Shown: positions 1 through 9,817 of the stretch, one piece after another
Layout of the letters: each line of letters begins with the position of its first letter
How positions within the stretch are numbered: position 1 is the stretch's first letter
Assembly: GCA_934045075.1 (NCBI GenBank)
Contig: OW203736.1
Coordinates: forward strand, 2,648,591-2,712,590
From: Yponomeuta sedellus
Taxonomy: Eukaryota > Arthropoda > Insecta > Lepidoptera > Yponomeutidae
DNA: 64,000 nt
Direction: 5' to 3'
Program-made: the position numbers and the translations under genes
Notes under the pieces: model-generated
Databases searched by the model: none
Told to the model about the DNA's origin: nothing
What the model saw: the letters and a program-made list of their open reading frames with translations, nothing else

Positions 1-489
1 TGTATCATTTTGTTCAAAACCTCTTGGCACCAGCTTTAAAGTGTACATTACCATAAGTCTGTTTAACCTTAAATACCCACTAAATGCTTACAGTTTTGTC
101 CTTGATGGGGAGTTCACAACAGCTGTCCCAAGTACTGTTCTCTCTCAATAAATCGTTATAGGCTACTTTTCGTCGGTGTAGGCTTAGAGACAAAAGTACC
201 GAGATGAAGCCCTCCGAACCCTTTCAGTTCTCTCACGATCTCAGGTTTTTTTTGGCTAGTTGAAGGTTGAGCAATGTGTTTGTTTGCTAGGGCAGTATTG
301 GTGTTAGATGGAGGGCTCTCTCGACTATCTTCTAATGTTTCTATTATGAAATCAACATCGATTTTCATCTCTGCGGTCACCTTAATTTTTTTTTTATTTC
401 TGGTATAAAATCAGGGTCTAGTGTCGTCATCCAAAAATAAAAAGAGGGTAAATGAACACATCTTGATATATATATCTATATATTCCTAA
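1..489. other. No recognisable gene
   Basis: A/T-rich sequence. A short minus-strand open frame (156-380, 74 codons, rich in Ser, Thr and Pro) has no domain I recognise and I do not call it a gene. The end of the stretch supplies the target site of the SINE copy that follows. Confidence 0.5.
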
Positions 490-500
490 AAATCCTAAAA

Positions 501-591
501 GCTCAATTGGTAGAGCGCTGGTACGGATAGCCAGAGGTTGCGGGTTCGAATCCCGGCATGGGTGAAATTTTTAGCCTCTAAATAGGTTTTT
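501..591 (+). mobile_element. SINE-A copy 1, 5'-truncated tRNA-like SINE
   Basis: This 91-bp insertion starts in the tRNA-like A box (GCTCAATTGGTAGAGC), runs through an intact B box (GGTTCGAATCC) and ends with the family tail AGCCTCTAAATAGGTTTTTA. It is flanked by a perfect 11-bp direct repeat, AAATCCTAAAA, at 490-500 and 592-602. Loss of the 5' part with retention of the tail, plus the duplication, is what LINE-driven retroposition produces. It is not a functional tRNA gene: the acceptor stem is missing. Confidence 0.9.
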
Positions 592-865
592 AAATCCTAA
601 AAAGGTTCAGTGCCCGGCTATCCGGCTAACTTCATGCACAAATTGCCTCTTGAGAAAAACAATTAGCTAGACCTATTACCCTTTGGTGATAACTATTGGC
701 ATAGAACAGAAGGGCACACAAAACCTGAAAATATACATAATATATAGAGTTATCTGTCCGACAAGATAAAGGAAATATCATAAATCTTATGTGAGTTTGA
801 AGTCTTATATGGTCACCTTTGTTACCAGTGATTATACCCTTTGGGAGCTTCGTAGATCTGTTAAC

Positions 866-1255
866 TCACTTAAAGTGTTGCATAAACTTATAGTGTTGCA
901 TAGATAATAAGCCGGTTTGGTTTGAAGATATCTCTGGATGAAATTTGTGTCTGTAATATCCAAAGCCGACAACATATTTGGCCATATTACTGAAATATGA
1001 ATTATCAAACGATTCGCGATATTCTAGCTGCTGAGAAAGCTCGGTTTCTAGTACTAACTCTTCTATAGAGCTTTGCAAGGCATTAAATTCGGTCATTAGA
1101 GACGAAGCTTGACGCAATTTAATTTCCATCAATTGTGCTTCAGTTAGCTGCTGTGAACCTTCTACGGAATTTAAAAACTTCCAAAATAGAGTGAATCTAC
1201 CCTTGATCGTGCCTCGTTGACGGAGGAGGTGATATACTACGTTCACTATCCACAC
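866..1255 (-). pseudogene. BEL/Pao gag N-terminal fragment
   Basis: The translation contains RQRGTIKGRFTLFWKF, a stretch of alternating Leu, Glu and Gln (LTEAQLMEIKLR) and the ending SRESFDNSYFSNMA-like YRESFDNSYFSNMA. This arrangement is typical of the N-terminal helical region of BEL/Pao gag proteins (the DUF1759 type). Only about 120 codons survive; no protease, RT or LTR is seen next to it, so it is an isolated scrap. It is a different sequence from the BEL gag pieces at 39-51 kb. The family call is from motif memory. Confidence 0.6.
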
Positions 1256-1654
1256 TCATTCTGACAGTGTATGAGAGAAAAGAGTACTCACAGTTGTCCT
1301 GTAAACACGAGGTCTGCTGTCGCGGTTGACACGAGGTTCCTAGAGAAAAAAAACGGTTTTAGCACAGATTCGAGACTGATGATGAGGGTGATGTTGGGGA
1401 GGTTTGATAGGGAATTGAGGTTTGACAGACCTTGCCACGCTGATTCCACGTTGAGATGATTATCCACGTGTGTTGTTCATCCGGCGGTGAAGAGTCGTGA
1501 AGAGAAGGTCCTTGTTTTTGCTGGAGGAGCTGACTTTTGATTTTAACTATAAATCGATGGGTTGGAGGGAGCTGGCAGTGAAAATGATTGTTTTATTATT
1601 GATCTTATACGAAACAATAATTTATTTTCATAGGTAACATGGTGCAGTATTTTC
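1256..1654. other. No recognisable gene
   Basis: A 62-codon plus-strand open frame (1271-1459) lies here but has no recognisable domain. I see no repeat match to other parts of the window. Confidence 0.4.
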
Positions 1655-1910
1655 TAAGGTAAACTCGAGCAGTAGACATAATTAAAACTGTTTTTACACG
1701 GATTTATGCTCGTTTCTTACATTTTTACAATTTTCCGACGTTTCTGCACTTTTTCAGGTGCCGTGGTCCCGGATGACTGAGGTGACAGGCGTCTTTTAGA
1801 AAGCAATAACGGTTAGTTTACTACCCTCGGCAAAAATGACAAAAGTTACGTTCCAAAATAGGCAAACCAATTATTTTTTATATGAAGTCAACAATATCGA
1901 TTATTAGTAA
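1655..1910 (-). repeat. Inverted copy of the Penelope-like element 3' end
   Basis: Read on the minus strand this matches the 3' untranslated end of the Penelope-like element at about 5620-5860. Shared landmarks are the block around GTCACCTCAGTCATCCGGGAC, the GAAACGTCGGAAAATTGTAAAAATGTAA-type stretch (in pieces), and TTATATAAAAAATAATTGG. Inverted, truncated copies at the upstream end are a known habit of Penelope-like elements. A piggyBac-bearing block (1911-4683) separates it from the short continuation at 4684-4740. Confidence 0.8.
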
Positions 1911-2377
1911 TTGAAGTTAAAATTAAATTTATAAATTAATTATTTACTGCTGAGACTACTTTTTTTGTCAGATTGAAACGAAATTAAACATTTATGTGCT
2001 ACTTTTTAACTAAAGAAATACAAAAAAAAAATGTAAGTACCAAAAAAAGGGGGTTTTTATGTTCTGCCGGTGGGACAACTGGAGGTAATTGATATCTATA
2101 GAACCGTTTAATCTCCTGTACACGAGACATTTGCAGGGTATATTGATGTAACAGAATTAAAATATAAATTTTTATTTAGAATAATCAACATCTTTTAATT
2201 GTAATCTAGCTTATAATAAAAACAATTTCTCACAGTTTAACAGTCTTGAGTATTTTCTGTCTTAACAACCAGTCTCAACATGTCTTGTTCTAAAAATCCG
2301 TTTGTCTGCTAAAATAAACAAAACGTTGTTCTTCTAAACATAAATAAAAAAACCTCTAAATAGTGGTAACTAAGAAA
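1911..2377. other. Non-coding A/T-rich stretch beside piggyBac
   Basis: No open frame worth calling. It lies between the inverted Penelope end and the piggyBac C-terminus and is probably piggyBac 3' flank, but I could not find a clear TTAA plus terminal inverted repeat boundary. Confidence 0.4.
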
Positions 2378-4187
2378 TTATGGAACATGAAACCTTTCAA
2401 AGCAATTTCTTTGTACAGTGAAACACAAATGCACAGCACATTTTTTGCAGAAAACTGTTGTTTTTTTGTAACAGCCTTCATGTCTGCATCGATTCTGTTT
2501 CGAGCTATGCTGTGGTATATGTTCAGCTTTTTTTTGACGGGCAGCTTTGGTTGGTAAAGGAATTATAGAAATTTTACGTTTCTTGTGCTTGGGTAAGAGT
2601 GGTTCAAACTCCTCCGTTGCGAGATCACTATCAGATTCTGTAGAATCCATATTACAAGAAATCAAAAGCTCATCGAGATCTATTTTAAATTCCCGAATAC
2701 CCATGATGTTTTAACGCCTTTTTTTGTTCTCTTTCTTTGTATTGGAGGTAGGAGTTAAAAACAGCCAGATCTATCATATTATGGGAAATTACTCTTGTCG
2801 TCCATTTCTACGTTCTGCTGCGTGTTGGGCATACTGCCAGCATTCTGTCTACGAGATCAACTCCTCCTATAATTATATTCATTGTACTTTTTTATAACTT
2901 CAGGACGTTTGACTTTTTCATAGTCCTTATTCTTTTTCGACCTTTCACCTTTTACCTTTCACATTCATCAGTGAGTGTATCGGACAAATGCGTCGAGAGC
3001 ATTACCTCCGGATTATTGTCCATCCATCGAGTTACTGTTAGCTTACCATCATCTCGGGTTTTTTTTCGCACTGTCCTCTTTGCCTCTTCATAAAAATTTT
3101 ATCATTTTCCAAGACACAATCTTTCTGCAGCCGGTTTGTCATTACTGTACCCGTAGCATGAAATCCTTTACGAAGCAACTCATCGCACAGTCTGATTGTT
3201 GTGAAAAATCTATCGAAGAAGAGTTCATGCCCAGGAGCCAACGCTTCTGTCAGGAGAAGAACAACGGCTTCTCCAAGACCAAAGCCCAGCTGTCTTATTT
3301 CAGAAAGAGTTATATCGCCTTGATATATTTCAAAGTCAATGACAATGCCCTGAGGTGTCGCCAACACAAATACTTTGAGGCCTAATGGATTCGGATTATT
3401 AGGGTTATATTGACGAATAGAACATTGCCCAGTGAACGGGATGATCATTTCATCTATAGACATATTGGCTGTGGGAGCTTGAAGAAGGCATCCTTTACGT
3501 ACCCGTTCGAAGAGTGGGTGTACTTTCCAGATCTTGTCTTTTTGCCTTTCTTCGTTAAAAACGAGCACGGGTCATGGCCGATGTTATGACTGTCTGTTTC
3601 CACTTAGGTGACCAATACATGTCTATCTGTGAGTATTGAAGGGCAGCCATATTCATTGACCTTTAGTTTAGTTCCTTGACTGTAAGACCAAGCGACCGAC
3701 CTTTTAAAAGAACTGCAATTCTGTTTGTGCATTCAACAATATGCGAGACCATTGCATCGTCTATGGATTTAATGAAATATTGTTCAAAAGTCCACCCGTC
3801 ATCAAAAATTGGCATATAAGTTGGCCCATGAACATTCATTTCAATAGGCTCGAACGTTCCCGTCCATTTGTCGACAACGTCTTTGGTTTTTGTGGTCTTT
3901 GGCTTGATTGTGCTCGTTGACGAGGACCACGAGAGCCCCTTCCTCGCCGCAATCCTCGCCCAATACGACGGTGCACTAATGAAGAACTCTATATCGCAGG
4001 ACTACTAGTTTAAATGATGATAGCAACTCATCTGTCTCTGAAGTTTTCGAAGATTCACTGGAATCAAACCTTCGTATGTCTCGAGTTGCGGTTTCTTAAG
4101 GCTCCTCATACGTTGGATCTTGGTCGTCATCATCGCCGCTGAGTTCCACATCAGAATCTTTAAGAACTTCCAAGATTTCTGCCTCAA
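2378..4187 (-). pseudogene. piggyBac-like transposase, decayed (PB1)
   Basis: A DNA transposase of the piggyBac family (DDE_Tnp_1_7), broken into several frames. From the N-terminus: an acidic start (4187-4005); a block with YWSPKWKQTVITSAM (about 3600); the catalytic core at 3568-3038 with SIDEMIIPFTGQCSIRQY, GLKVFVLATPQG and FDRFFTTIRLCDELLRKG; and the C-terminal cysteine-rich zinc domain at about 2500-2390 (RCRHEGCYKKTTVFCKKC, then HLCF and NCFERFH). Stops and frameshifts separate these blocks, so it cannot encode a full protein. It lies between the two inverted pieces of the Penelope-like element and probably inserted into it. Confidence 0.88.
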
Positions 4188-4683
4188 AATACCTAAAAAG
4201 GAATAAAATAAAAAAAATACATCAAACTATATCGATACAATTCCCTGCACAGTTCCACTGTAAAGGACATAAGAATATTAACGAATTATGAATACTCTGC
4301 TTGATTCCTACATACAGGACATAAAAGTTTAACACATAAAAATTATCAAATCTTTGCGAAATTCTAGTAAATAATGGCTTAGAACATCTGATTACCTTTT
4401 AGAAAATATAATACAGCTTTTGATAGGCAATGTTGCAAAATTATCCGGTTCAATAGGATTTAACTTACCACGTCCGGAGCGCGACAGGACACGTCTGAAA
4501 CCGGAGGCCATTTTGGCTCAAGTGTCATTGACCGTGCGGTTAAATCGCCTTTTTCACATGTACACGATGCCGCTAGATGGCACTATGAGTATTTAATTTA
4601 ATAAAAGTTGTTAAGTTTCTTTACAGATTTTTTTGTTTTCTATGTCCTGTCTTTAGGACAAATTCATTGAGGAGGTTAAAATA
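4188..4683. other. Non-coding stretch between piggyBac and Penelope-like element
   Basis: No open frame of interest. GATTATTAATTGAAGTTA at about 4684-4701 closely repeats GATTATTAGTAATTGAAGTTA at about 1890-1910. The piggyBac block is therefore bracketed by near-identical short sequence, either a duplication made on insertion or two pieces of one Penelope end. Confidence 0.4.
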
Positions 4684-5860
4684 CTGATTATTAATTGAAG
4701 TTATTTTTTTAACTCTACACTCACACTTCTAGCAAGGGCTAACAACGGCTTTCTTAGACCACCTTAACTCCATAAACAACAAGATCCAGTTTACAATGGA
4801 GTTAGAAGCAGATTGTTCTTTAACTTTTTTAGATGTTTTTGTCATCAGGAATCCAAATGGAACCTTAGGACATACAGTTTATAGGACAAAGACCCATACT
4901 GATAAGTACCTAAACGGTGAGTCTCACCATCACCCGTGTCAGTTTTCTACCGTTGGGAAATCTGTGTTACAGAGGACTCACCGAATCTGCGACAAGGACC
5001 ATCTACCTGCGGAACTCCAGCATGTCAAACGAGTACTTCGTGCAAACAAGCTGTAAGTTCCGCGTGTCCGTTGCGGAGGATGTGTCAAACCGGACACAGT
5101 CGAGCGAGTTCCAGCCTACCTGCCTTTCGTGAGAGGAGTGACTGACAAAATTGGGAGTATTTTGAAACGCGCCTCAATCAGAACCATCTACCAGCCGCCT
5201 AGAAAGATACACCAATTCATTCGAAGTGTCAAGCACAGGATTCCCTTACATGAGGCAGGACTATACAAGCTTGACTGTGAATGTGGTTCCTCGTACATTG
5301 GTCAAACCAAGCGTACCATAGCTGAGCGGGTGAAGGAACATATCGCGGATGTGAAACATAAGCGCTCTGGTAGATCTGCAGTCAGCGAGCATACACTTAG
5401 CGGTACCAACCACTTTATACATTTCGATAAAGTTAAAGTTCTAGCCCGAGAAGACCGTTTCTTCCCTAGAATGATACGCGAGAATTGAGATCCGCCGGCA
5501 TCCTAGTTTTAATAAAGATCGTGGTTGGAACATACCGGTAGCATGGGAACCAGTGCTTAAGTGCATGAGACCCCCTTGCTAGAAGTGTGACTGTAGAGTT
5601 AAAAAAAATTAAGTTCATGTAAATAATTAGTTTACTAATAATAGATATTGTTGACTTTATATAAAAAATAATTGGTTTGCCTATATTGAAACGTAACTTC
5701 ATAATGAACTTTTGTAAGTTTTGCCGAGGGTAGTAAACTAACCGTTATTGCTTTCTAAAAGACACCTGTCACCTCAGTCATCCGGGACCACGGCACCTGA
5801 AAAAGTGCCGAAACGTCGGAAAATTGTAAAAATGTAATAAACGAGCATGAATCTGTGTAC
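4684..5860 (+). mobile_element. Penelope-like retroelement, truncated
   Basis: Layout: a short inverted tail copy (4684-4740, matching the reverse complement of about 5570-5640), then coding sequence in plus orientation (4741-5488), then about 370 bp of 3' untranslated sequence whose reverse complement forms the repeat at 1655-1910. The coding part is only the C-terminal third of a normal Penelope-like protein, so the element is 5'-truncated. The inverted tail joined directly to the truncation point is the usual head structure of such copies. Confidence 0.8.
4741..5488 (+). pseudogene. Penelope-like RT thumb and GIY-YIG endonuclease, broken
   Basis: Two frames are needed. The first (to about 5056) reads LTTAFLDHLNSINNK, FLDVFVIRNPNGTLGHTVYR and THTDKYLNGESHHHP, the end of the Penelope-like reverse transcriptase. 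The second (5129-5488) holds the GIY-YIG endonuclease that distinguishes canonical Penelope-like elements: GLYKLDCECGSSYIGQTKR, AERVKEHIADVKH and SAVSEHTLSGTNH. A stop and a frameshift lie at about 5056. The fingers and palm, including the catalytic aspartates, are missing. No start codon is meaningful because the 5' end is lost. Confidence 0.88.
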
Positions 5861-6229
5861 AATGCACAGTTTAAGTTACAATGGTGCAATTAGAGAGAGA
5901 GAGAGTATTGGCGTGAAGAAGGGGCGAATGTCGCTGATGCGGTCCTTTTATAGTGGCTGGATCCCCTCTTACAGCGATGGACGACAGCTCCATCTGGTGA
6001 TCTTCAGTTGAAGCATCTCTTCCACTGGACCTCGTTGTCACATTGCATTTGCTTCGATATTGATGAGATGATGGATCATTGAGTTCCAAATCACGCCGCT
6101 AGGTGGCGGTAATCAATACTTATTTCTATATTTAATGTATATTATTTATTGTAACCGTTTAACAAAAACAACTTCAGATTATTACGTATAGTACAATATA
6201 CATTGCGAACTTAGACTACTCTAGTATGG
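5861..6229. other. No recognisable gene
   Basis: A minus-strand open frame (5871-6089) has no recognisable domain. The region may be unmatched Penelope-like or piggyBac flank. Confidence 0.35.
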
Positions 6230-7478
6230 TATGCTTTGAAGCAGTTTTCGCGACATAGCACCAAATGATGTTAGGTACATCTTGTGGAGCCAGTAGCCGC
6301 TTGGCTTTTTTTGCAGTATTTACATATTTCATATTCTGTTGTCTCTGGCCCATGGTCGAATTCGTCAAATCTGACTGCATCAGTTGATCGTTCTGCGACA
6401 GGCTTTTTTCTTTTTTTGCCCTCTGGAACAGAATCTTCAGTAATTTATGTTGTTGATCTATATTGTTTAATCAATAATATATAAAAATCTAAAATTCTTT
6501 AGTAATAAAAACCTATTTAGAGGCTAAAAATTTCACCCATGCCCGTAATACAGAGAATATTGTAAAGAGGTTCGAAATTTCACTGATGCCGTGAGTCGCC
6601 CATTGGCTCAATTGGTAGAGCGCTGGTACGGATAGCCAGAGGTTGCGGGTTCCCGGCAGTGGTGAAATTTTTAGCCTCTAAATAGGTTTTTAAATTTGTT
6701 CCTTAGCACGGGTTAGTGCATTAAAAATAAAAATAGTGTATTCTTTAGATAGTCATATTTGGTAGTAGAATTTGTCTGCTTATAATGGCTCCGTCGAAAA
6801 AGCCAGGCGTTATTGATGCAGATATCTAAAATCTGGGAAAATATATTGATATGACATCGATGACTCTTGATTCCAGTTCGATACAATGATATCAACATGT
6901 CCGCCAAATCCACGCCTCCCATATGGCGATTGCAATGTTTTACTATCTTTGGACAAGCAATGTTTATTTACTTTTTCTTTTCCTTTGAAAATCTTTTGAT
7001 CTTGTCCACGGGATGAGCATCAACGTACGAGCTTGGATGTAACGCGGATTTGTTGTCAAACCGGAGTTTTATGTCATTACAGACAGTTTGGCAAAATGGT
7101 CCTCTTCCCCTTTTCTTCATAAACTTGTCCGAAAGCATTAACGCGTTTACATATCGAACGTTTTTTTATATTGTGCCGAAACTGAAGATGCCATAGTTTT
7201 CTCACGAAAGGTATACTATTCCAGTGAAGTAAACCAGTTATCAAAAAAACGACCACGCTTCGCTTGTTTTTTATGGTTTGCCACACAGCTAAAACTGTCT
7301 TAGCACTAAGACCGACATGTTCCTCTTCTTCTTTAAACTGGATACCCCTAAAAGTGTCATCGCTACCGTATGCATGAAGTCATATGTACAAGTCCTAAAA
7401 CTCAAGCGCGCACAAAATTATTAAATCCCCATTTACACGGCTTGTTTGGGTTATATTGCATCCTAGAACCAGCTTTGT
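6230..7478 (-). pseudogene. piggyBac-like transposase, decayed (PB2), split by a SINE
   Basis: Minus-strand piggyBac remains, in order from about 7478 down: SRMQYNPNKPCKWGF, the block around VWQTIKNKRSVVVFL with the DNWFTSLE catalytic segment in a neighbouring frame, then HMGGVDLADMLISLYR and NAWLFRR (6922-6749), and after the SINE the C-terminal zinc domain (ICKYCKK and HLVLCRENCFKAYH, about 6340-6230). Many stops and frame changes show an old copy. SINE-A copy 2 (6503-6739) sits between MGGVDLADM and the C-terminus. At its N-terminal end the piggyBac frame runs straight into a gypsy gag scrap. Confidence 0.82.
6503..6739 (+). mobile_element. SINE-A copy 2, with inverted tail at the 5' side
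   Basis: A 237-bp insertion in the PB2 pseudogene, bracketed by the 9-bp repeat ATTCTTTAG (6494-6502 and 6740-6748). It has the tRNA-like module (GCCCATTGGCTCAATTGG to a damaged B box GGGTTCCCGGC) and the tail TTTTTAGCCTCTAAATAGG. In addition it starts with a reverse-complement copy of the tail (AAAACCTATTTAGAGGCTAAAAATTTCACC) and continues past the tail into GCACGGGTTAGTGCATT, also present in copy 4. The perfect inverted ends of about 30 bp are unusual for a SINE. Confidence 0.85.
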
Positions 7479-7479
7479 T

Positions 7480-7668
7480 CAAACCAGCTAAATGTTGTAA
7501 ATGTCTCAAAAATTTAGATAGCCGACGATCGTGGTCCGAGCTCTTCGTGGTCCAGCAACTGCTTAACTTCTTTCTCTCTTGATGCAGATAAACGTTCGAT
7601 GAACTGTCTCGAGTTTCTGATAATTGTCCTTAGCAGGCGGGTTGACGATAATATCCTTTACCTCTTTT
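7480..7668 (-). pseudogene. Ty3/gypsy gag fragment
   Basis: The minus strand reads EVKDIIVNPPAKDNYQKLET, then in other frames KQLLDHEELG and KFLRHLQHLAG. This is the capsid region of arthropod Ty3/gypsy gag proteins and aligns by eye with the gypsy-1 gag (LTDILIEPPAAEKYNAVK and LGEQRPSQLLRRMRDLA). Stops interrupt it. It abuts the N-terminal side of the PB2 pseudogene, which suggests the two were joined by deletion or recombination. Confidence 0.7.
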
Positions 7669-8084
7669 AAGATACGCATATCTTTGGTCCAGTTGCCCAA
7701 CAATATAACCCCTTAACGGACATAACGATCTAGCCAAGGTATTTTGAATTCGATTTCGGGTTATTAATGATGCCTAAAATAATTTATATTAAAAAAAAAC
7801 AAATATATGTATATATATTTATTGGTGGTAAAAATATTCCCTCTACCAGTAGCAGACTTCAGCTAAATAAGACAATATTTACTTTTTTATATTGTTTTAT
7901 TTATTTCAAACTAAATCAACCACTTATTCAACTCTACACTTAGTGAAAGTAATTAGCATAAAAATCAACACTTAGCAAACATAATTATTAGGTAATTAGG
8001 AACAAATTGTGAGAATCAAAATAAAATTTTGCGTGAAGTGAGTAAGAGTACGACTAGACTCCAAAACTCATAACAAGTTTGGTG
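7669..8084. other. Non-coding A/T-rich spacer
   Basis: No open frame or repeat match found. It includes a short run of alternating A and T near 7800-7820. Confidence 0.4.
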
Positions 8085-9170
8085 AAGACTTATGTTGTAG
8101 CTTGTGTATGAAAATTCAGAAAGCATTGCGATATGCATAATGGAACTCCACATTTGCCGCACTTTATCTTGGACCGCTTATCCTTTATCCTTGTACTACA
8201 ATGTCGGCATATGTTAGTAGATCAACTAGTATGTACTCTCTAACGTTTGTAAAGCGAATTTCTGGAGCAATCATGTGAACCGACTTCTGATATTTATCAG
8301 AAACTGCAACTTTCTTTTTTACTATGTTGTTCACTCCTTCAGAACGACGTTTTCGGGACGAAAACCCTCCGATAAGACCTCTGGCTAAGGCTATACGGAA
8401 CTCCAGATTGGAAAGTCTCGTAGAATTCAAATTTGTATTGTAAAATAAAAATGCATTTGTGATGTAGGCATCCAAAAAAAGTAAAAGATGCGTAACCACC
8501 ACCTCTTGCTCCTTCGTCCAACCGAATATGTGCCTTTGATGTGGTCAAAATTATCGACTCCATCCATTCATTTCGTATACTGTTTTACTACTGCAGGACA
8601 CTCAACATCAGTTTTTGTACCGTTCTTTTGAGTCCTGGTTACATGTGTTTTATTAACGTTGGGATGGAAAGCATTGGTCAAGAATAGCACCTCCTTTTTA
8701 TTCTGCCAGATCACAAAAGCAACATCACCTATTACTCTCCATTTATGCTCAGGCCTTTTCAATTTCAATTTCCTGTTGCTTCTCACAATTTTCGGCAGAT
8801 CTGCCCTCTGTCTGCGAACAGTGCCGCTGGCGTAAATACCATTATCATGCAGGAATTTCATGATTTCATATCCACAAAAAAAGTTATCAAAAGTGACGTG
8901 CACCGCTCCCATTCCTATCAATTTTTCCGTCAACTTCTTGACTACCTTCGCTCCTAAATTGTCTTCAACTCTATCACCATCTTTTCCTGTATATATGTCA
9001 AACTCGTAAAGATAACCACTATAACTGTCGCAACGACACCACACCTTGAACCCTCTTTAATAGGTTTTAGGGGCATGTACTGCTTCATTGAGGACCTCCC
9101 TTTGAAGACTATCATGGATTCGTCTACAAGTATGGAGTGCGATCAAGAGTTGTTGAGAAGTGTCAGTAGG
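8085..9170 (-). pseudogene. piggyBac-like transposase, decayed (PB3)
   Basis: A third piggyBac copy of a different subfamily (closest in style to vertebrate PGBD-type proteins). In order: VDESMIVFKGRSSMKQYMPL (about 9130-9060); after a 1-bp frameshift at about 9052 GFKVWCRCDSYSGYLYEFD, VHVTFDNFFCGYEIMKFL and NKKEVLFLTNAF (9044-8568); then FLDAYITNAFLFYN and FRIALARGLIGGFSSRKRR (8502-8330); and the zinc domain CRHCS, IKCGKCGVPLC and QCFLNFH (about 8200-8105). Catalytic aspartates in VDES and TFDNFF are still visible. Upstream of VDES the frame is unreadable, so the N-terminus is gone. Confidence 0.86.
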
Positions 9171-9577
9171 GGTCGAATTTTGTACAACTTCGGGGCTGTA
9201 GAAAATCATAATCGGGGCTGGTTCTCAGAGGTTGCTTTGAATTGACAACATTTCATTTTTCTTTGCCTGATTTTTTATTGTTGGATAAGAAAGTAGACAA
9301 AAAACTATACAATACGTATTTTTTATTTTGTGCAAAAATATTTGAAGAATTAATAGTTAAATAAAAGATTAATAGTTGCCCGGTCAAAAAGGGCGTAAGC
9401 TACAATAGTAGTAATTACTAAACAATACCTTAGCATTTAAAAAAGAAAAGTATATTAACACGATTAACACTTGACATTGACACGTTTCGTTTATAAAACT
9501 TAACCTGTTAACCTAACGTATTAACTATCACCAATTAATTAATAATATTAATAATTCAGTGCTTATTTACGATAAGT
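9171..9577. other. Non-coding stretch upstream of THAP exon
   Basis: A/T-rich. The last 100 bp could be promoter or 5' leader of the THAP frame that starts at 9578, but I see no clear TATA and initiator pair. Confidence 0.35.
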
Positions 9578-9814
9578 ATGTCAACTCAGAAGAAATACAA
9601 ACAAGATCCTATAATAGGATGCTTTGTTCCACTTTGCAATAACAAAGTTGTTTCGTACCCAGAGAAATACTTTTTTTTAATACCGACGAAAACTAAAGCC
9701 GAATGGTGTACTGTAACTCACAAGAAAAATGTACCAAAAGGACGCCTGTATATTATATGTAAGGATCATTTAAATGTACGTAAAACATTTCATAGTACAT
9801 TACACTTACATTAA
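9578..9814 (+). CDS. THAP-type zinc-finger exon
   Basis: The open frame has the C2CH pattern of the THAP DNA-binding domain: GCFVPLCNNK at residues 14-23, FFLIPTKTKAEW at about 32-43, and IICKDHLNV at about 59-67. THAP domains occur in P-element transposases and in many host regulators. After CKDHLN the sequence GTACGTAA could serve as a 5' splice site, so the frame is probably a first exon and the last few residues intron read-through. Starting at ATG 9578 puts the first Cys at the usual distance. Whether it belongs to a host gene or a transposon cannot be told; SINE-A copy 3 interrupts the sequence 3 bp after the stop. Confidence 0.65.
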   Translation: MSTQKKYKQDPIIGCFVPLCNNKVVSYPEKYFFLIPTKTKAEWCTVTHKKNVPKGRLYIICKDHLNVRKTFHSTLHLH

Positions 9815-9817
9815 ACT

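Noticed and set aside
501..575. Functional tRNA genes at the SINE-A copies
   Set aside because: The A and B boxes are good, but the stems are incomplete in some copies, the base before the anticodon is C in place of the invariant T, and every copy carries the same tail and a target duplication.
5780..5830. Calling a functional hammerhead ribozyme
   Set aside because: The first core box is not CUGAUGA and stem II is reduced to a few bases.
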